Source: Rhodobacter sp.
GTDB taxonomy: Bacteria; Pseudomonadota; Alphaproteobacteria; Rhodobacterales; Rhodobacteraceae
Reading direction: 5' to 3'
Length of the DNA: 64,000 nt
Assembly: GCA_027490955.1 (NCBI GenBank)
Contig: JAIXXB010000022.1
Coordinates: 18,767 to 82,766 of the forward strand
Part shown: positions 9,393-17,980 of the stretch, in pieces
Numbering within the stretch: the stretch's first letter is position 1
Layout: every line of letters begins with the position of its first letter
Notes under the pieces: generated by a model
Told to the model about the DNA's origin: nothing
Databases searched by the model: none
What the model saw: the letters and a program-made list of their open reading frames with translations, nothing else
Translations under genes and position numbers: made by a program

Positions 9393-9421
9393 GATATAGG
9401 CGCTGTCGCGGGCCGTGACAA
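9393..9421 (-). promoter_or_regulatory. Sigma-70-type promoter of ffs
   Basis: Read on the minus strand: TTGTCA (-35; 9416-9421), a 17-base spacer, then TATATC (-10; 9393-9398), placed directly before the SRP RNA 5' end. Good match to the housekeeping consensus with ideal spacing. Confidence 0.65.
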
Positions 9422-9539
9422 GATGCTGCGCAGTGATCTGCGCAAGAATTGCCGCGCCGCGCTGCACTTGCCCCCCCCTCCAAACCTATGGAAACCCAAA
9501 CAGGCAAATCTTAGCAGGCAGCCAAAGGTGCGGGCCGAT

Positions 9540-10166
9540 TTAGATCAGCCCGTAATGGCGCGCGCCTGCCAGCAAATCTGCGGCAACGTGGTGCGCCCAG
9601 CGGCCTTGGGTGGGCACGATATCGGGCACTTGCACCACAATGCAGCCTGCGCGGTGGGCGGCCTCGGCCCCTGTTTCGCTGTCTTCAAACACAAGGCAGC
9701 GCGCGGGATCGACGCCCATTTGCTGGGCTGCCATCAAATAGGGTTCAGGTGCAGGCTTGGGCTGGCTGACGTCATCGACAGTGATGACGGTGCTGAAATG
9801 GTGGTCAATCTTGGCAAGGCGCAGTTTGTGATGCGCCGCCGCACGCCCAGAAGAGGTGACCAACCCCATTGGGCGCAAAGCCGCGCCCAGCAGATCATGC
9901 GCGCCATGTTTCATCGGTAACCCAGCCAGAATTGCCGCCTGAAATCGCGCATCCCAAGACCGCGTCAGCGCGGCAATATCCACCTGCGGCAAGGCTTGGG
10001 CAATAAACCTGCGCGATGTGGGCTGATCTACCCCGACCAAGCGATGCATAAACTCGGTATCAACAGCGGCGCCCTGTTCAGCAAAGGCAGCATGACCTGC
10101 AACCAAAGCCACCGCTTCGGTATCAATCAGCGTGCCGTCCAAATCAAAAAGAATCGCGTCAATCAT
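9540..10166 (-). CDS. HAD-superfamily phosphatase (beta-phosphoglucomutase-like)
   Basis: A 208-residue soluble hydrolase that most likely dephosphorylates a small metabolite. It shows HAD motif I DLDGTLIDTE with the nucleophile and acid Asp pair, motif II Ser/Thr in LVTSSGRAAA, motif III Lys in QPKPAPEPY and motif IV VFEDSETGAEAA. The helical cap lies between motifs I and II, as in subfamily IA. The ATG at 10166 is right before motif I; the longer reading frame overlaps the upstream gene without family similarity. It sits 31 bp downstream of the CpdB-like gene, so the two may be co-transcribed. The substrate is unknown. Confidence 0.85.
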   Translation of the reverse strand: MIDAILFDLDGTLIDTEAVALVAGHAAFAEQGAAVDTEFMHRLVGVDQPTSRRFIAQALPQVDIAALTRSWDARFQAAILAGLPMKHGAHDLLGAALRPMGLVTSSGRAAAHHKLRLAKIDHHFSTVITVDDVSQPKPAPEPYLMAAQQMGVDPARCLVFEDSETGAEAAHRAGCIVVQVPDIVPTQGRWAHHVAADLLAGARHYGLI

Positions 10167-10197
10167 GCTGCACCCCATTTGGCGCAGCCATAGCGCG

Positions 10198-12096
10198 CTA
10201 TAGGTGCAAGCGAAAGCGCAGAAATCCTGCATCATCCAGCCCAAGGACTTCGGGGCGGAAATGGGCGATATCATCCAAAACCTGCACGGCACTTGGGCTG
10301 GTGGCAAACCAAACACTGGCCCCCTGTATCGGGGCAAAACGCCAATGCGCAGGATCGGGCTGCGGCATGGGGTTTCCTTGGGCGATATAGCTGCGCAGCA
10401 AATCTTGGATCATCTGCGGGCTTTCAGTGATGACATGGGTTTGGCTGGTGCCCGCAAAGCCGGATTTCCCCTCGCGCCGATAGCTATTTGAGGCCAGCGC
10501 AAACACCTGATCCTCGCGCACGGGCTGGCCATTGTAGCGAATATTGCGCAGCCGCCGCGCCTGCGGGTTCACAAGAACGCCTTGCGCGTTGAACATGGGC
10601 GGCTGGCTGATATCAACCTCGTAGGTCAGCCCAAAGATCATATCGCAGTTAAAGCTGGGAAAATCGGTGTTCAGCAATTGAACATCGCGCGCGCTGCGTT
10701 CGATTTGGAAATATTTGCTGACCGCGCGTTCGAGCCACAGCGCCACTTCTGCACCTGTGACGCGAAAGCCAACCAAGCGATTGGGATGCATGTATAAATC
10801 TGCCGCATGATGGTGCAGCAGCGGGCCAATCGTCAAATCGGTATAGTTTTCAGGCCCGCCGCGCCCGCCCGCCTTGAACGGGGCAACGGCAGATAAAATG
10901 GGCAGATCCGCATCGGGGCCGCCTGCCAGCAATGCCGCAAGCCCCGCAGTTTGGGCCTGCGCAATAATGGCCAGCGCGGAGGATGAGGTGATGGTGGCAA
11001 AATAGCTGTGCAGGCGTTTGTCAGCTTGGCCGATGACCTTGGTCGCCGTTTGGGTGATAAAGGCATGGGCAGGTTCGGCCAAGGCGCGGATTTGCGCCGC
11101 ATCGCTGACCAGAGGGGCCAGTTGCCCCGTGCTGGTGCGCTGGGCAATGGCGCGCAATTCTGCGTGGCGCGACACCACCTGCCAACCCGCCTGCGCGCGC
11201 TGCACCACCAGATCAACAACCCCAAGATGTGATCCGAAAAAGCCGGGCAGAACCAACCCCCCCTCGACCCCGCCAGTTTGGGTTGGAAATTGCTGGTGCG
11301 AATGGCCCGCAATCACCACATCAATGCCCGCCATGGCGGCCACAGTATGGGCAAGATGTTCTTCGCCAGCGCTGTCGTCGCCCGCATCAAAATTGGCATT
11401 GCCGCCCGCGCGCGCGCCATCCGCCCCCCCTTGGCCAAGGCCTGTATGGGCCAAAGCCACCACAACATCGGCCCCCGCTGCGCGCAATGCTTTGGCAAAG
11501 TGTTTTGCAGCCGTCAGCAATGGCGCGGCATAGGCCTGACCTTTCAAGTGGGCCGCCTCCCAAACTAAGGTTTGCGCGGGAAGCAGGCCCATAACCCCGA
11601 CCTTCAACCGATGCGCTTGTCCCGCCTGATCGCGGCAATCGCAGTCCAGCATCAAAGACTGGCGCGCGATGGGCAAATCCTGAAAGGTAAAGTTTGAACT
11701 GAGGACAGGAAAACGCGCATCCTTGATCGAATGGCGCAAAAAGGGCAGCCCATGGCTGAATTCGTGATTGCCCAGATTGACAGCGTCATAGCCCAGATCA
11801 TTCATCGCCGCGATCATCGGATGCACGCCCTGCGCGGGGAACTGGGCGGCCAGCAAATCACCAATGCCCGACCCTGACAGAAAGTCGCCATTGTCAAACA
11901 GCAGGGAATTGGCCACCTCGGCGCGCGCGGCGCTGATCAACTGTGCCACCCGCGACAGCCCGCGACCTTCGGCCAGCTTATGGGCGTAATAATCCCACGC
12001 CGTCAGGCTGGCGTGCAAATCTGTGGTGGCCAAAATGCGCAGGTTTATTTGCGCGGCTGGTGGTAAGTCTTTGGTGCCTATGGCGTGTACTGACAT
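10198..12096 (-). CDS. CpdB-like 2',3'-cyclic nucleotide phosphodiesterase / nucleotidase, no signal peptide
   Basis: Metallophosphoesterase of 632 residues in the 5'-nucleotidase family. The N-terminal calcineurin-type domain has LRILATTDLHA (metal-binding DxH), FDNGDFLSG, the NHEFSHGLPF motif and GHSHQQFP. The C-terminal 5'-nucleotidase domain carries the substrate stack region (FALASNSYRREG). E. coli CpdB is periplasmic, but the start here (MSVHAIGTKDLPPAAQ) is hydrophilic with no signal peptide, so a cytoplasmic location is predicted. The ATG at 12096 was chosen over a TTG three codons upstream. It is divergent from nudC and upstream of a HAD phosphatase, suggesting nucleotide recycling. 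Confidence 0.82.
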   Translation of the reverse strand: MSVHAIGTKDLPPAAQINLRILATTDLHASLTAWDYYAHKLAEGRGLSRVAQLISAARAEVANSLLFDNGDFLSGSGIGDLLAAQFPAQGVHPMIAAMNDLGYDAVNLGNHEFSHGLPFLRHSIKDARFPVLSSNFTFQDLPIARQSLMLDCDCRDQAGQAHRLKVGVMGLLPAQTLVWEAAHLKGQAYAAPLLTAAKHFAKALRAAGADVVVALAHTGLGQGGADGARAGGNANFDAGDDSAGEEHLAHTVAAMAGIDVVIAGHSHQQFPTQTGGVEGGLVLPGFFGSHLGVVDLVVQRAQAGWQVVSRHAELRAIAQRTSTGQLAPLVSDAAQIRALAEPAHAFITQTATKVIGQADKRLHSYFATITSSSALAIIAQAQTAGLAALLAGGPDADLPILSAVAPFKAGGRGGPENYTDLTIGPLLHHHAADLYMHPNRLVGFRVTGAEVALWLERAVSKYFQIERSARDVQLLNTDFPSFNCDMIFGLTYEVDISQPPMFNAQGVLVNPQARRLRNIRYNGQPVREDQVFALASNSYRREGKSGFAGTSQTHVITESPQMIQDLLRSYIAQGNPMPQPDPAHWRFAPIQGASVWFATSPSAVQVLDDIAHFRPEVLGLDDAGFLRFRLHL

Positions 12097-12313
12097 CTTG
12101 CCCAATCAATTTTCACAGACCGCAATCGCGCTCAAAACTCTTGGGCCAATGAACTTTGCCCACAAAATCAAAAAACCATCTGAATCGCTATAGGCCAAAG
12201 CAATACATCTTCTGGTTGAGTTGCGCAACTGTGCAGTCATGACAATCTTGCACAGTGGCGACAGCGCAAGCGAAGTGCTAGATAAGCAAAAGAATAGATT
12301 TAGGATGACGCAG

Positions 12314-13270
12314 ATGATCAGCTATGCCTTTCAAGGGGCACAAGAATTTATGGATCGCTCCGCTTATCTGCGCAAAGATGACAGCAAGATAAAATCGTTG
12401 TGGCAGCACCCAAACACGCGCGTTTTGGCCCTGTGGCGCGGCAAAGTGGCCGTTTTGCCGCAAGAGGCGGGGTTGGTCTGGCTTGGCTCCGATCACCGCC
12501 TGATGGCGCATTCTGGCGCGCAGATTTTTTTGGGCATGCAGGGCGACAGGGCCCTGTTTGCGGCAGATATCTCGGCATGGCAGCCCAGAGATACCAGCAC
12601 GGCAGAGGGCGGGATTTTTGATGCCTCTGTGCAGGCGCATCCCGATTTGCCGCAGGGTGCAGGCTTTGCCGATTTGCGCGCGGTTATGACACAGCTTTCC
12701 AATCTAGACGCCGATTGCGCAGCCACGGCCAAAGCCCTGATGACATGGCACGACAGCCACGGCTTTTGCGCGCGCTGCGGTGCAGCCAGCCTGATCAGCG
12801 ATGCGGGATGGCAACGCCAATGCCCCGCCTGCAACAGCCCGCATTTTCCGCGCACCGATCCTGTGGTCATCATGCTGGTCACGCGCGGCGACCGGCTGCT
12901 GCTGGGCCGATCCCCAGGTTGGCCCGAAGGGATGTATTCGCTGCTGGCAGGCTTTGCCGAACCGGGCGAAACGCTGGAATCCGCTGTGCGGCGCGAGGTA
13001 TGGGAAGAGACGGGCGTTCGCGTTGGCGAAGTGCGCTATTTGGCCAGCCAACCATGGCCCTTTCCCGCCAGCCTGATGCTGGGCTGCATTGGCCATGCCA
13101 CCACCGATGAGATCACCCTTGATCCTGACGAATTGGAACACGCGCTGTGGTTGACGCGGCAAGAGGTGTTAGAGGTGCAATTGGGGCGCAACCCAAAGGT
13201 GAAATCTGGTCGAAAAGGCGCAATCGCCCAAGGGTTGATTGAAGCATGGCTTTCGGGCAAGCTTGATTAA
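12314..13270 (+). CDS. nudC: NAD(+)/NADH pyrophosphatase
   Basis: Nudix hydrolase that splits NADH/NAD into NMN(H) and AMP and can remove NAD caps from RNA. The 318 residues have an N-terminal domain, a zinc ribbon (CARCG and CPAC, about residues 150-175), the Nudix box GFAEPGETLESAVRREVWEE, and the diagnostic SQPWPFPAS motif downstream of it. The ATG at 12314 is preceded at eight bases by AGGA; another ATG at 12305 is too close to that site, and longer starts lack a ribosome site. The gene is divergent from the CpdB-like gene. Confidence 0.93.
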   Translation: MISYAFQGAQEFMDRSAYLRKDDSKIKSLWQHPNTRVLALWRGKVAVLPQEAGLVWLGSDHRLMAHSGAQIFLGMQGDRALFAADISAWQPRDTSTAEGGIFDASVQAHPDLPQGAGFADLRAVMTQLSNLDADCAATAKALMTWHDSHGFCARCGAASLISDAGWQRQCPACNSPHFPRTDPVVIMLVTRGDRLLLGRSPGWPEGMYSLLAGFAEPGETLESAVRREVWEETGVRVGEVRYLASQPWPFPASLMLGCIGHATTDEITLDPDELEHALWLTRQEVLEVQLGRNPKVKSGRKGAIAQGLIEAWLSGKLD

Positions 13271-13340
13271 CGAAAGGTTCGCTCCCATATAACGTGCAGC
13301 CCATTGGCCATACTCTTCTTTGACGATAAAAAGGCGCGCG

Positions 13341-13817
13341 ATGAAATTTTCAACCAAGCAGGATATCGAGACCCCAGCCGCCTATGTGTTCGCCGCCCTT
13401 ACCGATTTCGAGGCGTGGGAGCGCGCAGCCATGCGCCGCGGTGCAGAGGTGGCGCGCAGCGACAGCCTGCGCAATATTGGGGCGGGCATGTCTTGGCATG
13501 TGGCCTTTCAGTTTCGCGGCAGGCAGCGCAAAATGGATTTGCGCCTGATCAATATGATCCCAAACAGCACATTAGAATTTTCCGCCCTATCCCCTGCGAT
13601 AGACGCTGCGACCACTATCGAGATCATCGAAATGTCCGCCCGCCGCGCGCGTTTGCATGTGACGGCCAAGATCACACCGCTGACCTTAACGGCAAAACTG
13701 TTCATCCAATCATTGCGACTGGCACGCGCGCGCGCTGACCGCAGATTTGCCCAGCGCGTGCAAAGCATCGCCAGCGAGATTGAGGCGCGCTATCGCGATG
13801 ACCAAAAGGTCGGCTAA
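13341..13817 (+). CDS. SRPBCC-fold protein of unknown function
   Basis: A 158-residue protein with the START/Bet v1-like pattern: an N-terminal strand plus helix (FSTKQDIETPAAYVFAALTD), a long antiparallel sheet and a C-terminal helix rich in Arg/Ala (LARARADRRFAQRVQSIA). Such folds bind hydrophobic ligands, but no ligand can be named. The ATG at 13341 follows AAGG; the longer frame starts at a TTG without a ribosome site. It follows nudC by 70 bp. Its stop overlaps that of the convergent quinone oxidoreductase by two bases (13815-13816), leaving no room for a terminator. Confidence 0.7.
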   Translation: MKFSTKQDIETPAAYVFAALTDFEAWERAAMRRGAEVARSDSLRNIGAGMSWHVAFQFRGRQRKMDLRLINMIPNSTLEFSALSPAIDAATTIEIIEMSARRARLHVTAKITPLTLTAKLFIQSLRLARARADRRFAQRVQSIASEIEARYRDDQKVG

Positions 13818-14806
13818 TGTTCGACCTTCAGCACGATTTTCCCCGCATGGCCGGGGCTTTCCAGCCGCCAATGTGCGGCGGGGGCCTCGAACAGGGGATA
13901 TTCGCTGTCAATCACCACACGAAAACCGCCCGCCTCGATCAGGGGCCAAAGATGGGCCTCAAGCTCGGTTGCGATGCGGGCTTTGGCAAGGTCTGACTGC
14001 GGACGCAGCGTAGACCCTGTGATAGTCAGGCGGCGCATCATCACTTCGGCAAAGTTTACCTCGGCCTTTGCCCCTTCTAGAAAGGCAATCTGCACCAACC
14101 GCCCATCATTGGCCAAGGTTTTGATATTGCGCGGCAAATAGGGGCCGCCCACCATATCCAAAATCAAATCCGCCCCGCCCACCTCGCGCATTTCGGCGAC
14201 AAAATCGGCGTTGCGGTAATTGATCGCCTTTTCCGCACCCAGATCCAAACAGAGCTGGCATTTCTCATCGCTGCCCGCCGTGGCAAAAACCCGCGCCCCG
14301 ATGGCGCGCGCCACTTGGATTGCGGTTGTGCCAATGCCCGATGTGCCGCCATGCACCAAAAACCGCTCACCCGCGCGAAGGCGCCCGCGCATCACCACAT
14401 TTGACCAAACTGTAAAGGCGGTTTCAGGCAGGCAGGCGGCCTCGCGCAGCGACAGGCCGTTGGGAATGGGCAGCGCGTGGGCCTCATTGCAGGCGGCATA
14501 TTCGCTATACCCGCCCCCCGCCAGCAGCGCGCAGACGTGATCGCCCACGCTCCACCGCTGCACACCGGGCCCCAAGGCGACGACCACACCCGCACCTTCC
14601 AGCCCTGGCAGGGGCGAGGCATCGGATGGCGGCGCATAAAGCCCCGCGCGTTGCAGCGCATCGGGACGGTTCACCCCCGCATAGGCCAGCCGTATCACAA
14701 TTTGCCCATGGCTGGGCACAGGCACAGGCACCGAGACGGGTTTCAAAACATCAGGCCCGCCTGCGCTGGATATTTCCATAGCCAGCATTGCGTTGATCAA
14801 GGACAT
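13814..14806 (-). CDS. qor: NAD(P)H:quinone oxidoreductase (zeta-crystallin type)
   Basis: Zinc-free medium-chain dehydrogenase/reductase of 330 residues that reduces quinones or other enones with NADPH. It has a GroES-like N-terminal domain (YAGVNRPDALQRAGLY, LPGLEGAGVVVALG) and a Rossmann domain with VHGGTSGIGTTAIQVA, which lacks the zinc-binding Cys and His residues of alcohol dehydrogenases. A strong AAGGAGG site precedes the ATG. It lies 12 bp downstream of the COQ9-like gene on the same strand, so the two are probably one operon. Confidence 0.9.
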   Translation of the reverse strand: MSLINAMLAMEISSAGGPDVLKPVSVPVPVPSHGQIVIRLAYAGVNRPDALQRAGLYAPPSDASPLPGLEGAGVVVALGPGVQRWSVGDHVCALLAGGGYSEYAACNEAHALPIPNGLSLREAACLPETAFTVWSNVVMRGRLRAGERFLVHGGTSGIGTTAIQVARAIGARVFATAGSDEKCQLCLDLGAEKAINYRNADFVAEMREVGGADLILDMVGGPYLPRNIKTLANDGRLVQIAFLEGAKAEVNFAEVMMRRLTITGSTLRPQSDLAKARIATELEAHLWPLIEAGGFRVVIDSEYPLFEAPAAHWRLESPGHAGKIVLKVEH

Positions 14807-14818
14807 CGCACCCTCCTT

Positions 14819-15511
14819 CTACCACGCGCTGCCAGAGGATTGCCCCGGCAGATCACGCTGTCTTTCTGGCGCAGAAATCCTTTCCAAAAACTTGAGCGGC
14901 CCTGCCAAAACCGCTTTTGCTATACGATTTTGCTGCAAACCTGCCTTAAATTTCTCAATTTCCATGACGTTTTCGATGCGGCGGTCGATGAATTGGGCGG
15001 TCTCTGCATCGCCTGCCGAAGTATCGCCCAGCCAGTATAGCACCGCGCTGGCATAAACCGCCGCCAGCGTGGCGCGTTTGGAATACCAATTCACATCGCG
15101 CGATGTGTCACCCAAGGCAGACCAAATTGCATCCGCCGTCCCCCAGATCAGCCCCGCACCTTCGGGGGCATAGCGCGGCAGGGCAAACAGGGCAGAGCCT
15201 TTGCGCACGGCATCCTTATCGGCCAGTTCCAGCCGCAGGCGAATGGCATGGGCAATGCGGTCGCGATAGCGCAGGGCGGCCAAATCTTGCCCCGCCAGCG
15301 CATCGCGCAGCGCAGCGTCGCCCGCGCGGTGATAGGCGGCGGCCAAATCGACCCCACCGCGCGGAAACAGCGCGGCCCCCAAACCCTTCGCATGGCCCGT
15401 ATCGCGTAAGGCGGCGGCAAGGGTGGCGTCCGACCAGCCATCAAAGGCCACATGCGGCACACAGGCCGCCAGAATCTGCGCCGCTGCATGATCCATGCCA
15501 TGATTTTCCAT
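14819..15511 (-). CDS. COQ9-family protein
   Basis: A 230-residue lipid-binding protein of the TetR-like COQ9 fold. COQ9 presents ubiquinone intermediates to the hydroxylase COQ7 in mitochondria, and alphaproteobacterial homologues are presumed to aid ubiquinone synthesis. Visible family features are helical ALRDTGHAKGLGAALFPRGG, the region AALFALPRYAPEG-like around residue 110, DVNWYSKRATLAAVYA and the membrane-binding C-terminal amphipathic helix region. M1 (15511) and M6 (15496) are both possible starts. Genomic position next to rpsU (divergent) is one I recall as common in Rhodobacterales. Confidence 0.88.
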   Translation of the reverse strand: MENHGMDHAAAQILAACVPHVAFDGWSDATLAAALRDTGHAKGLGAALFPRGGVDLAAAYHRAGDAALRDALAGQDLAALRYRDRIAHAIRLRLELADKDAVRKGSALFALPRYAPEGAGLIWGTADAIWSALGDTSRDVNWYSKRATLAAVYASAVLYWLGDTSAGDAETAQFIDRRIENVMEIEKFKAGLQQNRIAKAVLAGPLKFLERISAPERQRDLPGQSSGSAW

Positions 15512-15619
15512 TGCGCGCCCCCAAGGTTACAGCCTGTAGACAAGATAGCACGAATTTGCTAAGCGCAACAGGCCTGCACAATCAGTGCAACTCTAGCTTA
15601 GGAAGGTGGTGACAACCAC

Positions 15620-15826
15620 ATGCAGGTCAGCGTCCGTGATAACAATGTTGAGCAAGCCCTTCGGGCCCTTAAGAAAAAGCTGCAACGCGAAGGCGTGTTC
15701 CGCGAAATGAAGCTTAAGCAACATTTCGAGAAGCCCTCCGTGAAAAAAGCGCGCGAATCCGCAGAAGCCGTGCGCCGTGCGCGCAAGCTCGCGCGGAAAA
15801 AGCTTCAGCGCGAAGGCGGTATGTGA
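15620..15826 (+). CDS. rpsU: 30S ribosomal protein S21
   Basis: Small basic ribosomal subunit protein of 68 residues, which helps base-pairing between the 16S anti-Shine-Dalgarno sequence and mRNA. It begins [20 protein letters not shown] and ends in an Arg/Lys-rich helix ([17 protein letters not shown]), matching the family. It is a single-gene unit divergent from COQ9, followed by a strong terminator at 15892. Confidence 0.97.
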   Translation: MQVSVRDNNVEQALRALKKKLQREGVFREMKLKQHFEKPSVKKARESAEAVRRARKLARKKLQREGGM

Positions 15827-15891
15827 TTTAGGGGCTTTGCCGTTTTCGGCAGGCTGCGATCATGAGCTGGGGCAGAGATGCCCAATGTTTG

Positions 15892-15922
15892 GCCCCCGCT
15901 GCGAAGTGGGGGCTTTTCATTT
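15892..15922 (+). terminator. Intrinsic terminator of rpsU
   Basis: A nine-base stem, gcccccgct / agtgggggc (one G-T wobble), with a gcga loop, followed by ttttcattt. The tail runs into the 3' end of the convergent aquaporin gene (stop at 15917). Confidence 0.85.
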
Positions 15923-16567
15923 GGGGGGGTTGAACAGCCACCCACCCACCGCCATAGCCGCCACTGCCCCCACCACCTGCGCCACGATAAACATTGGCGC
16001 GTCTATGGGGCGGATGCCTGCAAAGGTATCGGTCAGCGCGCGGGCAAAGGTGACGGCGGGGTTGGCGAAACTGGTCGATGCGGTAAACCAATAGGCCGCC
16101 GCAATCACGCAGGCCACCACAGCTGCCACATTCGCGCGGGCATGGATTGCGCCCAAGATAGCAAGCAGCAGCGCGAAACTGGCCACCCCTTCGGCCAGCC
16201 ATTGCGATGGGCCTGTGCGGATGGTTTGGGAAAGCTGCACGATCGGCAGATCAAACATCGCATGGGCCGCCCAAGTGCCCACCACCCCGCCCACCACTTG
16301 CGCACCCACATAGGCGGCTGCCAGCCCCCGCGCCATTTCGCCGCGCAGGGTGAACACGAGCGTCACCACAGGGTTAAACTGCGCGCCCGACACGGGGCCA
16401 AAAATGCTGATCAACATGAATAATGCTGCCACGGTGGCGGCGGTATTGGCCAGCAGCGCCACGGCGGTATCGGCGGTCAGCCGATCTGCCATAATGCCTG
16501 AACCGACCACCGCGCAGACCAAAAGCGCGGTGCCAAGCCCCTCGGATACCAGTTTTTGCGCGGTCAT
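15917..16567 (-). CDS. aqpS: Aquaporin / aquaglyceroporin of the ars operon (AqpS-like)
   Basis: Six-helix major-intrinsic-protein channel of 216 residues in the inner membrane. The two half-helix signatures are FNPVVT (near residue 65, NPV instead of NPA) and FANPAVTFAR (near 170). In Sinorhizobium meliloti an aquaglyceroporin in the ars operon lets arsenite formed by ArsC leave the cell, replacing an ArsB/Acr3 pump; the order arsR-arsC-aquaporin here suggests the same. The start codon overlaps the arsC stop (ATGA). No arsenite pump gene is seen nearby. Transport of other metalloids such as methylarsenite is equally possible. Confidence 0.88.
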   Translation of the reverse strand: MTAQKLVSEGLGTALLVCAVVGSGIMADRLTADTAVALLANTAATVAALFMLISIFGPVSGAQFNPVVTLVFTLRGEMARGLAAAYVGAQVVGGVVGTWAAHAMFDLPIVQLSQTIRTGPSQWLAEGVASFALLLAILGAIHARANVAAVVACVIAAAYWFTASTSFANPAVTFARALTDTFAGIRPIDAPMFIVAQVVGAVAAMAVGGWLFNPPK

Positions 16568-17058
16568 GCGCTGTGCCCGATGTCAGAGAGTTTGGTCTTC
16601 AGCGCCAGATTGTCCAATGTTTCAATTGGCAGGGCGGCAAATGCCCCCACGCGGCGCATCAGCGCGGCATAGGTCTGGGCAAAGGCCAGTGCCTTGATGG
16701 CATCTGTCCCCTCAACTGCGGCTGGGTCTGGCAGGCCCCAATGCGCGCTTACAGGCGCGCCGGGCCAATAGGGGCATTCCTCGGCCGCAGCAGAATCGCA
16801 GACAGTGATGACAAAGTCCATAACGGGCGCATCTGGGGCGGCGAATTCATCCCAGCTTTTGCTGCGCGCAAAGGCGGTGTCGATGCCTTCGCGCTTTAGC
16901 AGATCAATCGCAAAGGGGTTGGGCTGGCCCGCAGGTTTCGACCCCGCCGAATAGGCGCGAAACTTGCCCGCGCCGTGGTGGTTAAACACCGCCTCGCCAA
17001 GGATAGAGCGGGCCGAATTGCCCGTGCATAGGATAAGAACGTTGTAGGTTTTGGTCAT
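16564..17058 (-). CDS. arsC: Arsenate reductase, low-molecular-weight phosphatase type
   Basis: Reduces arsenate to arsenite. The 164-residue protein has the P-loop-like active site VLILCTGNSARSILGEAV (CxGNSxRS) close to the N-terminus and the DFVITVCDSAAAEECPYWPG segment with further cysteines used for disulfide relay, as in thioredoxin-linked ArsC. The ATG at 17058 has a GAGGAA ribosome site located inside the end of arsR; longer in-frame starts would overlap arsR. It is the middle gene of the ars operon. Confidence 0.92.
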   Translation of the reverse strand: MTKTYNVLILCTGNSARSILGEAVFNHHGAGKFRAYSAGSKPAGQPNPFAIDLLKREGIDTAFARSKSWDEFAAPDAPVMDFVITVCDSAAAEECPYWPGAPVSAHWGLPDPAAVEGTDAIKALAFAQTYAALMRRVGAFAALPIETLDNLALKTKLSDIGHSA

Positions 17059-17065
17059 GGTTTCC

Positions 17066-17395
17066 TCAGCAATTACAATGCAGCGCGTCCAGCACGGGCG
17101 CGCAAATTTCGGGTTTTCCGCCACAGCAATCTTGCAGCAGCCAGCCAATCAGCGCCCGCACCCCCGCCATATCGGCGGCGTAATGAATGGATCGCCCCTC
17201 GCGCGTGGCGGTGATCAGACCCGCTTTGGCCAGAATGGAAAGATGGGTGGAAAGTGTATTGGGCAAAAGGTTCAACGCCCCCGCAATATCCCCCGCCGCC
17301 ATCCCCGCCCCGCGCTGGACAAGCAGACGAAACACCGCCAGCCGCGTGGGCTGGCCCAAGGCATCAAAGGCGATCAGGGCAGATGACATTTCCAT
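17066..17395 (-). CDS. arsR: ArsR-family arsenite-responsive repressor
   Basis: A 109-residue winged-helix repressor heading arsR-arsC-aqpS. It shows ALGQPTRLAVFRLLV, the recognition helix LLPNTLSTHLSILAKAGLI and a wing (TREGRSIHY). A cysteine-rich tail (Cys90, 91, 98, 107 and 109) resembles the C-terminal As(III) site of the Acidithiobacillus-type ArsR rather than the N-terminal ELCVC site of plasmid R773 ArsR. Binding of As(III) would release the promoter. M1 (17395) and M3 (17389) are both possible starts. A 45-bp gap separates it from aldR, which is on the same strand. Confidence 0.9.
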   Translation of the reverse strand: MEMSSALIAFDALGQPTRLAVFRLLVQRGAGMAAGDIAGALNLLPNTLSTHLSILAKAGLITATREGRSIHYAADMAGVRALIGWLLQDCCGGKPEICAPVLDALHCNC

Positions 17396-17440
17396 GTGTC
17401 GGGAAATATCGAAGGATTGTAACGGCGGTGTGACAGGGGG

Positions 17441-17911
17441 CTACACCTCGAGCGCCGTCGTCTTCACAACTGTCCGCAGCGCAAAGGACGATTGCATCTG
17501 CCGCACCCCGGGCAGGCGCGAGAGAAACTTGCGGTGGATGCGGGCGAAGTCTTCGGTATCCTCGGCCATGATCTTTAGCAGGTAATCGGCGCTGCCTGCC
17601 ATCAGGTGACATTCCAAAAGGTCGGGCACGCGGGCGACTTCGCGCTCGAACGCGTCCAGCACATCCTCGGCCTGTGATTGCAGGGCGATTTCCACGTAAA
17701 CAGTCGTGGGCCGCCCCAATTTGCGCGCATCCAGCAGGGCGACATAGGCGGCGATCAGCCCGTCCGATTCCAGCCGCGCCACGCGGCGGTGGCAGGCGGA
17801 TGCGGACAGGTTGGCCTTTTCCGCCAGTTCGGCATTGGTGATGCGGCAATCCTTCTGCAAAAGGCGCAATATGCGGCGGTCTGTTGCGTCTAGCTGCGGA
17901 TCAGTGGTCAT
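17441..17911 (-). CDS. aldR: Lrp/AsnC-family regulator, probable AldR
   Basis: A 156-residue regulator divergent from the alanine dehydrogenase gene. The N-terminal HTH (DATDRRILRLLQ through LSASACHRRVARLE) is followed by the RAM effector domain (ECHLMAGSADYLLKIMAED). In several bacteria an Lrp-type protein at this position controls ald in response to alanine; this is inferred from location. The ATG at 17911 gives the normal family length. It is the second such regulator in the window. Confidence 0.88.
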   Translation of the reverse strand: MTTDPQLDATDRRILRLLQKDCRITNAELAEKANLSASACHRRVARLESDGLIAAYVALLDARKLGRPTTVYVEIALQSQAEDVLDAFEREVARVPDLLECHLMAGSADYLLKIMAEDTEDFARIHRKFLSRLPGVRQMQSSFALRTVVKTTALEV

Positions 17912-17950
17912 TTCTTCGAATCTTCGCGCTAAATGGTGATAAATCTTGTG

Positions 17951-17980
17951 ACATTGGGCCAAATTCTGCCCAAAATGTCA
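17951..17980. promoter_or_regulatory. Candidate AldR operator upstream of ald
   Basis: An imperfect palindrome, GACATTGGGC at 17951-17960 and GCCCAAAATGTC at 17969-17980, sits between the divergent aldR and ald genes (17912-18045). The arms match except for two extra bases in the right arm. Symmetry and location suggest a binding site for the Lrp-type regulator. Confidence 0.4.
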
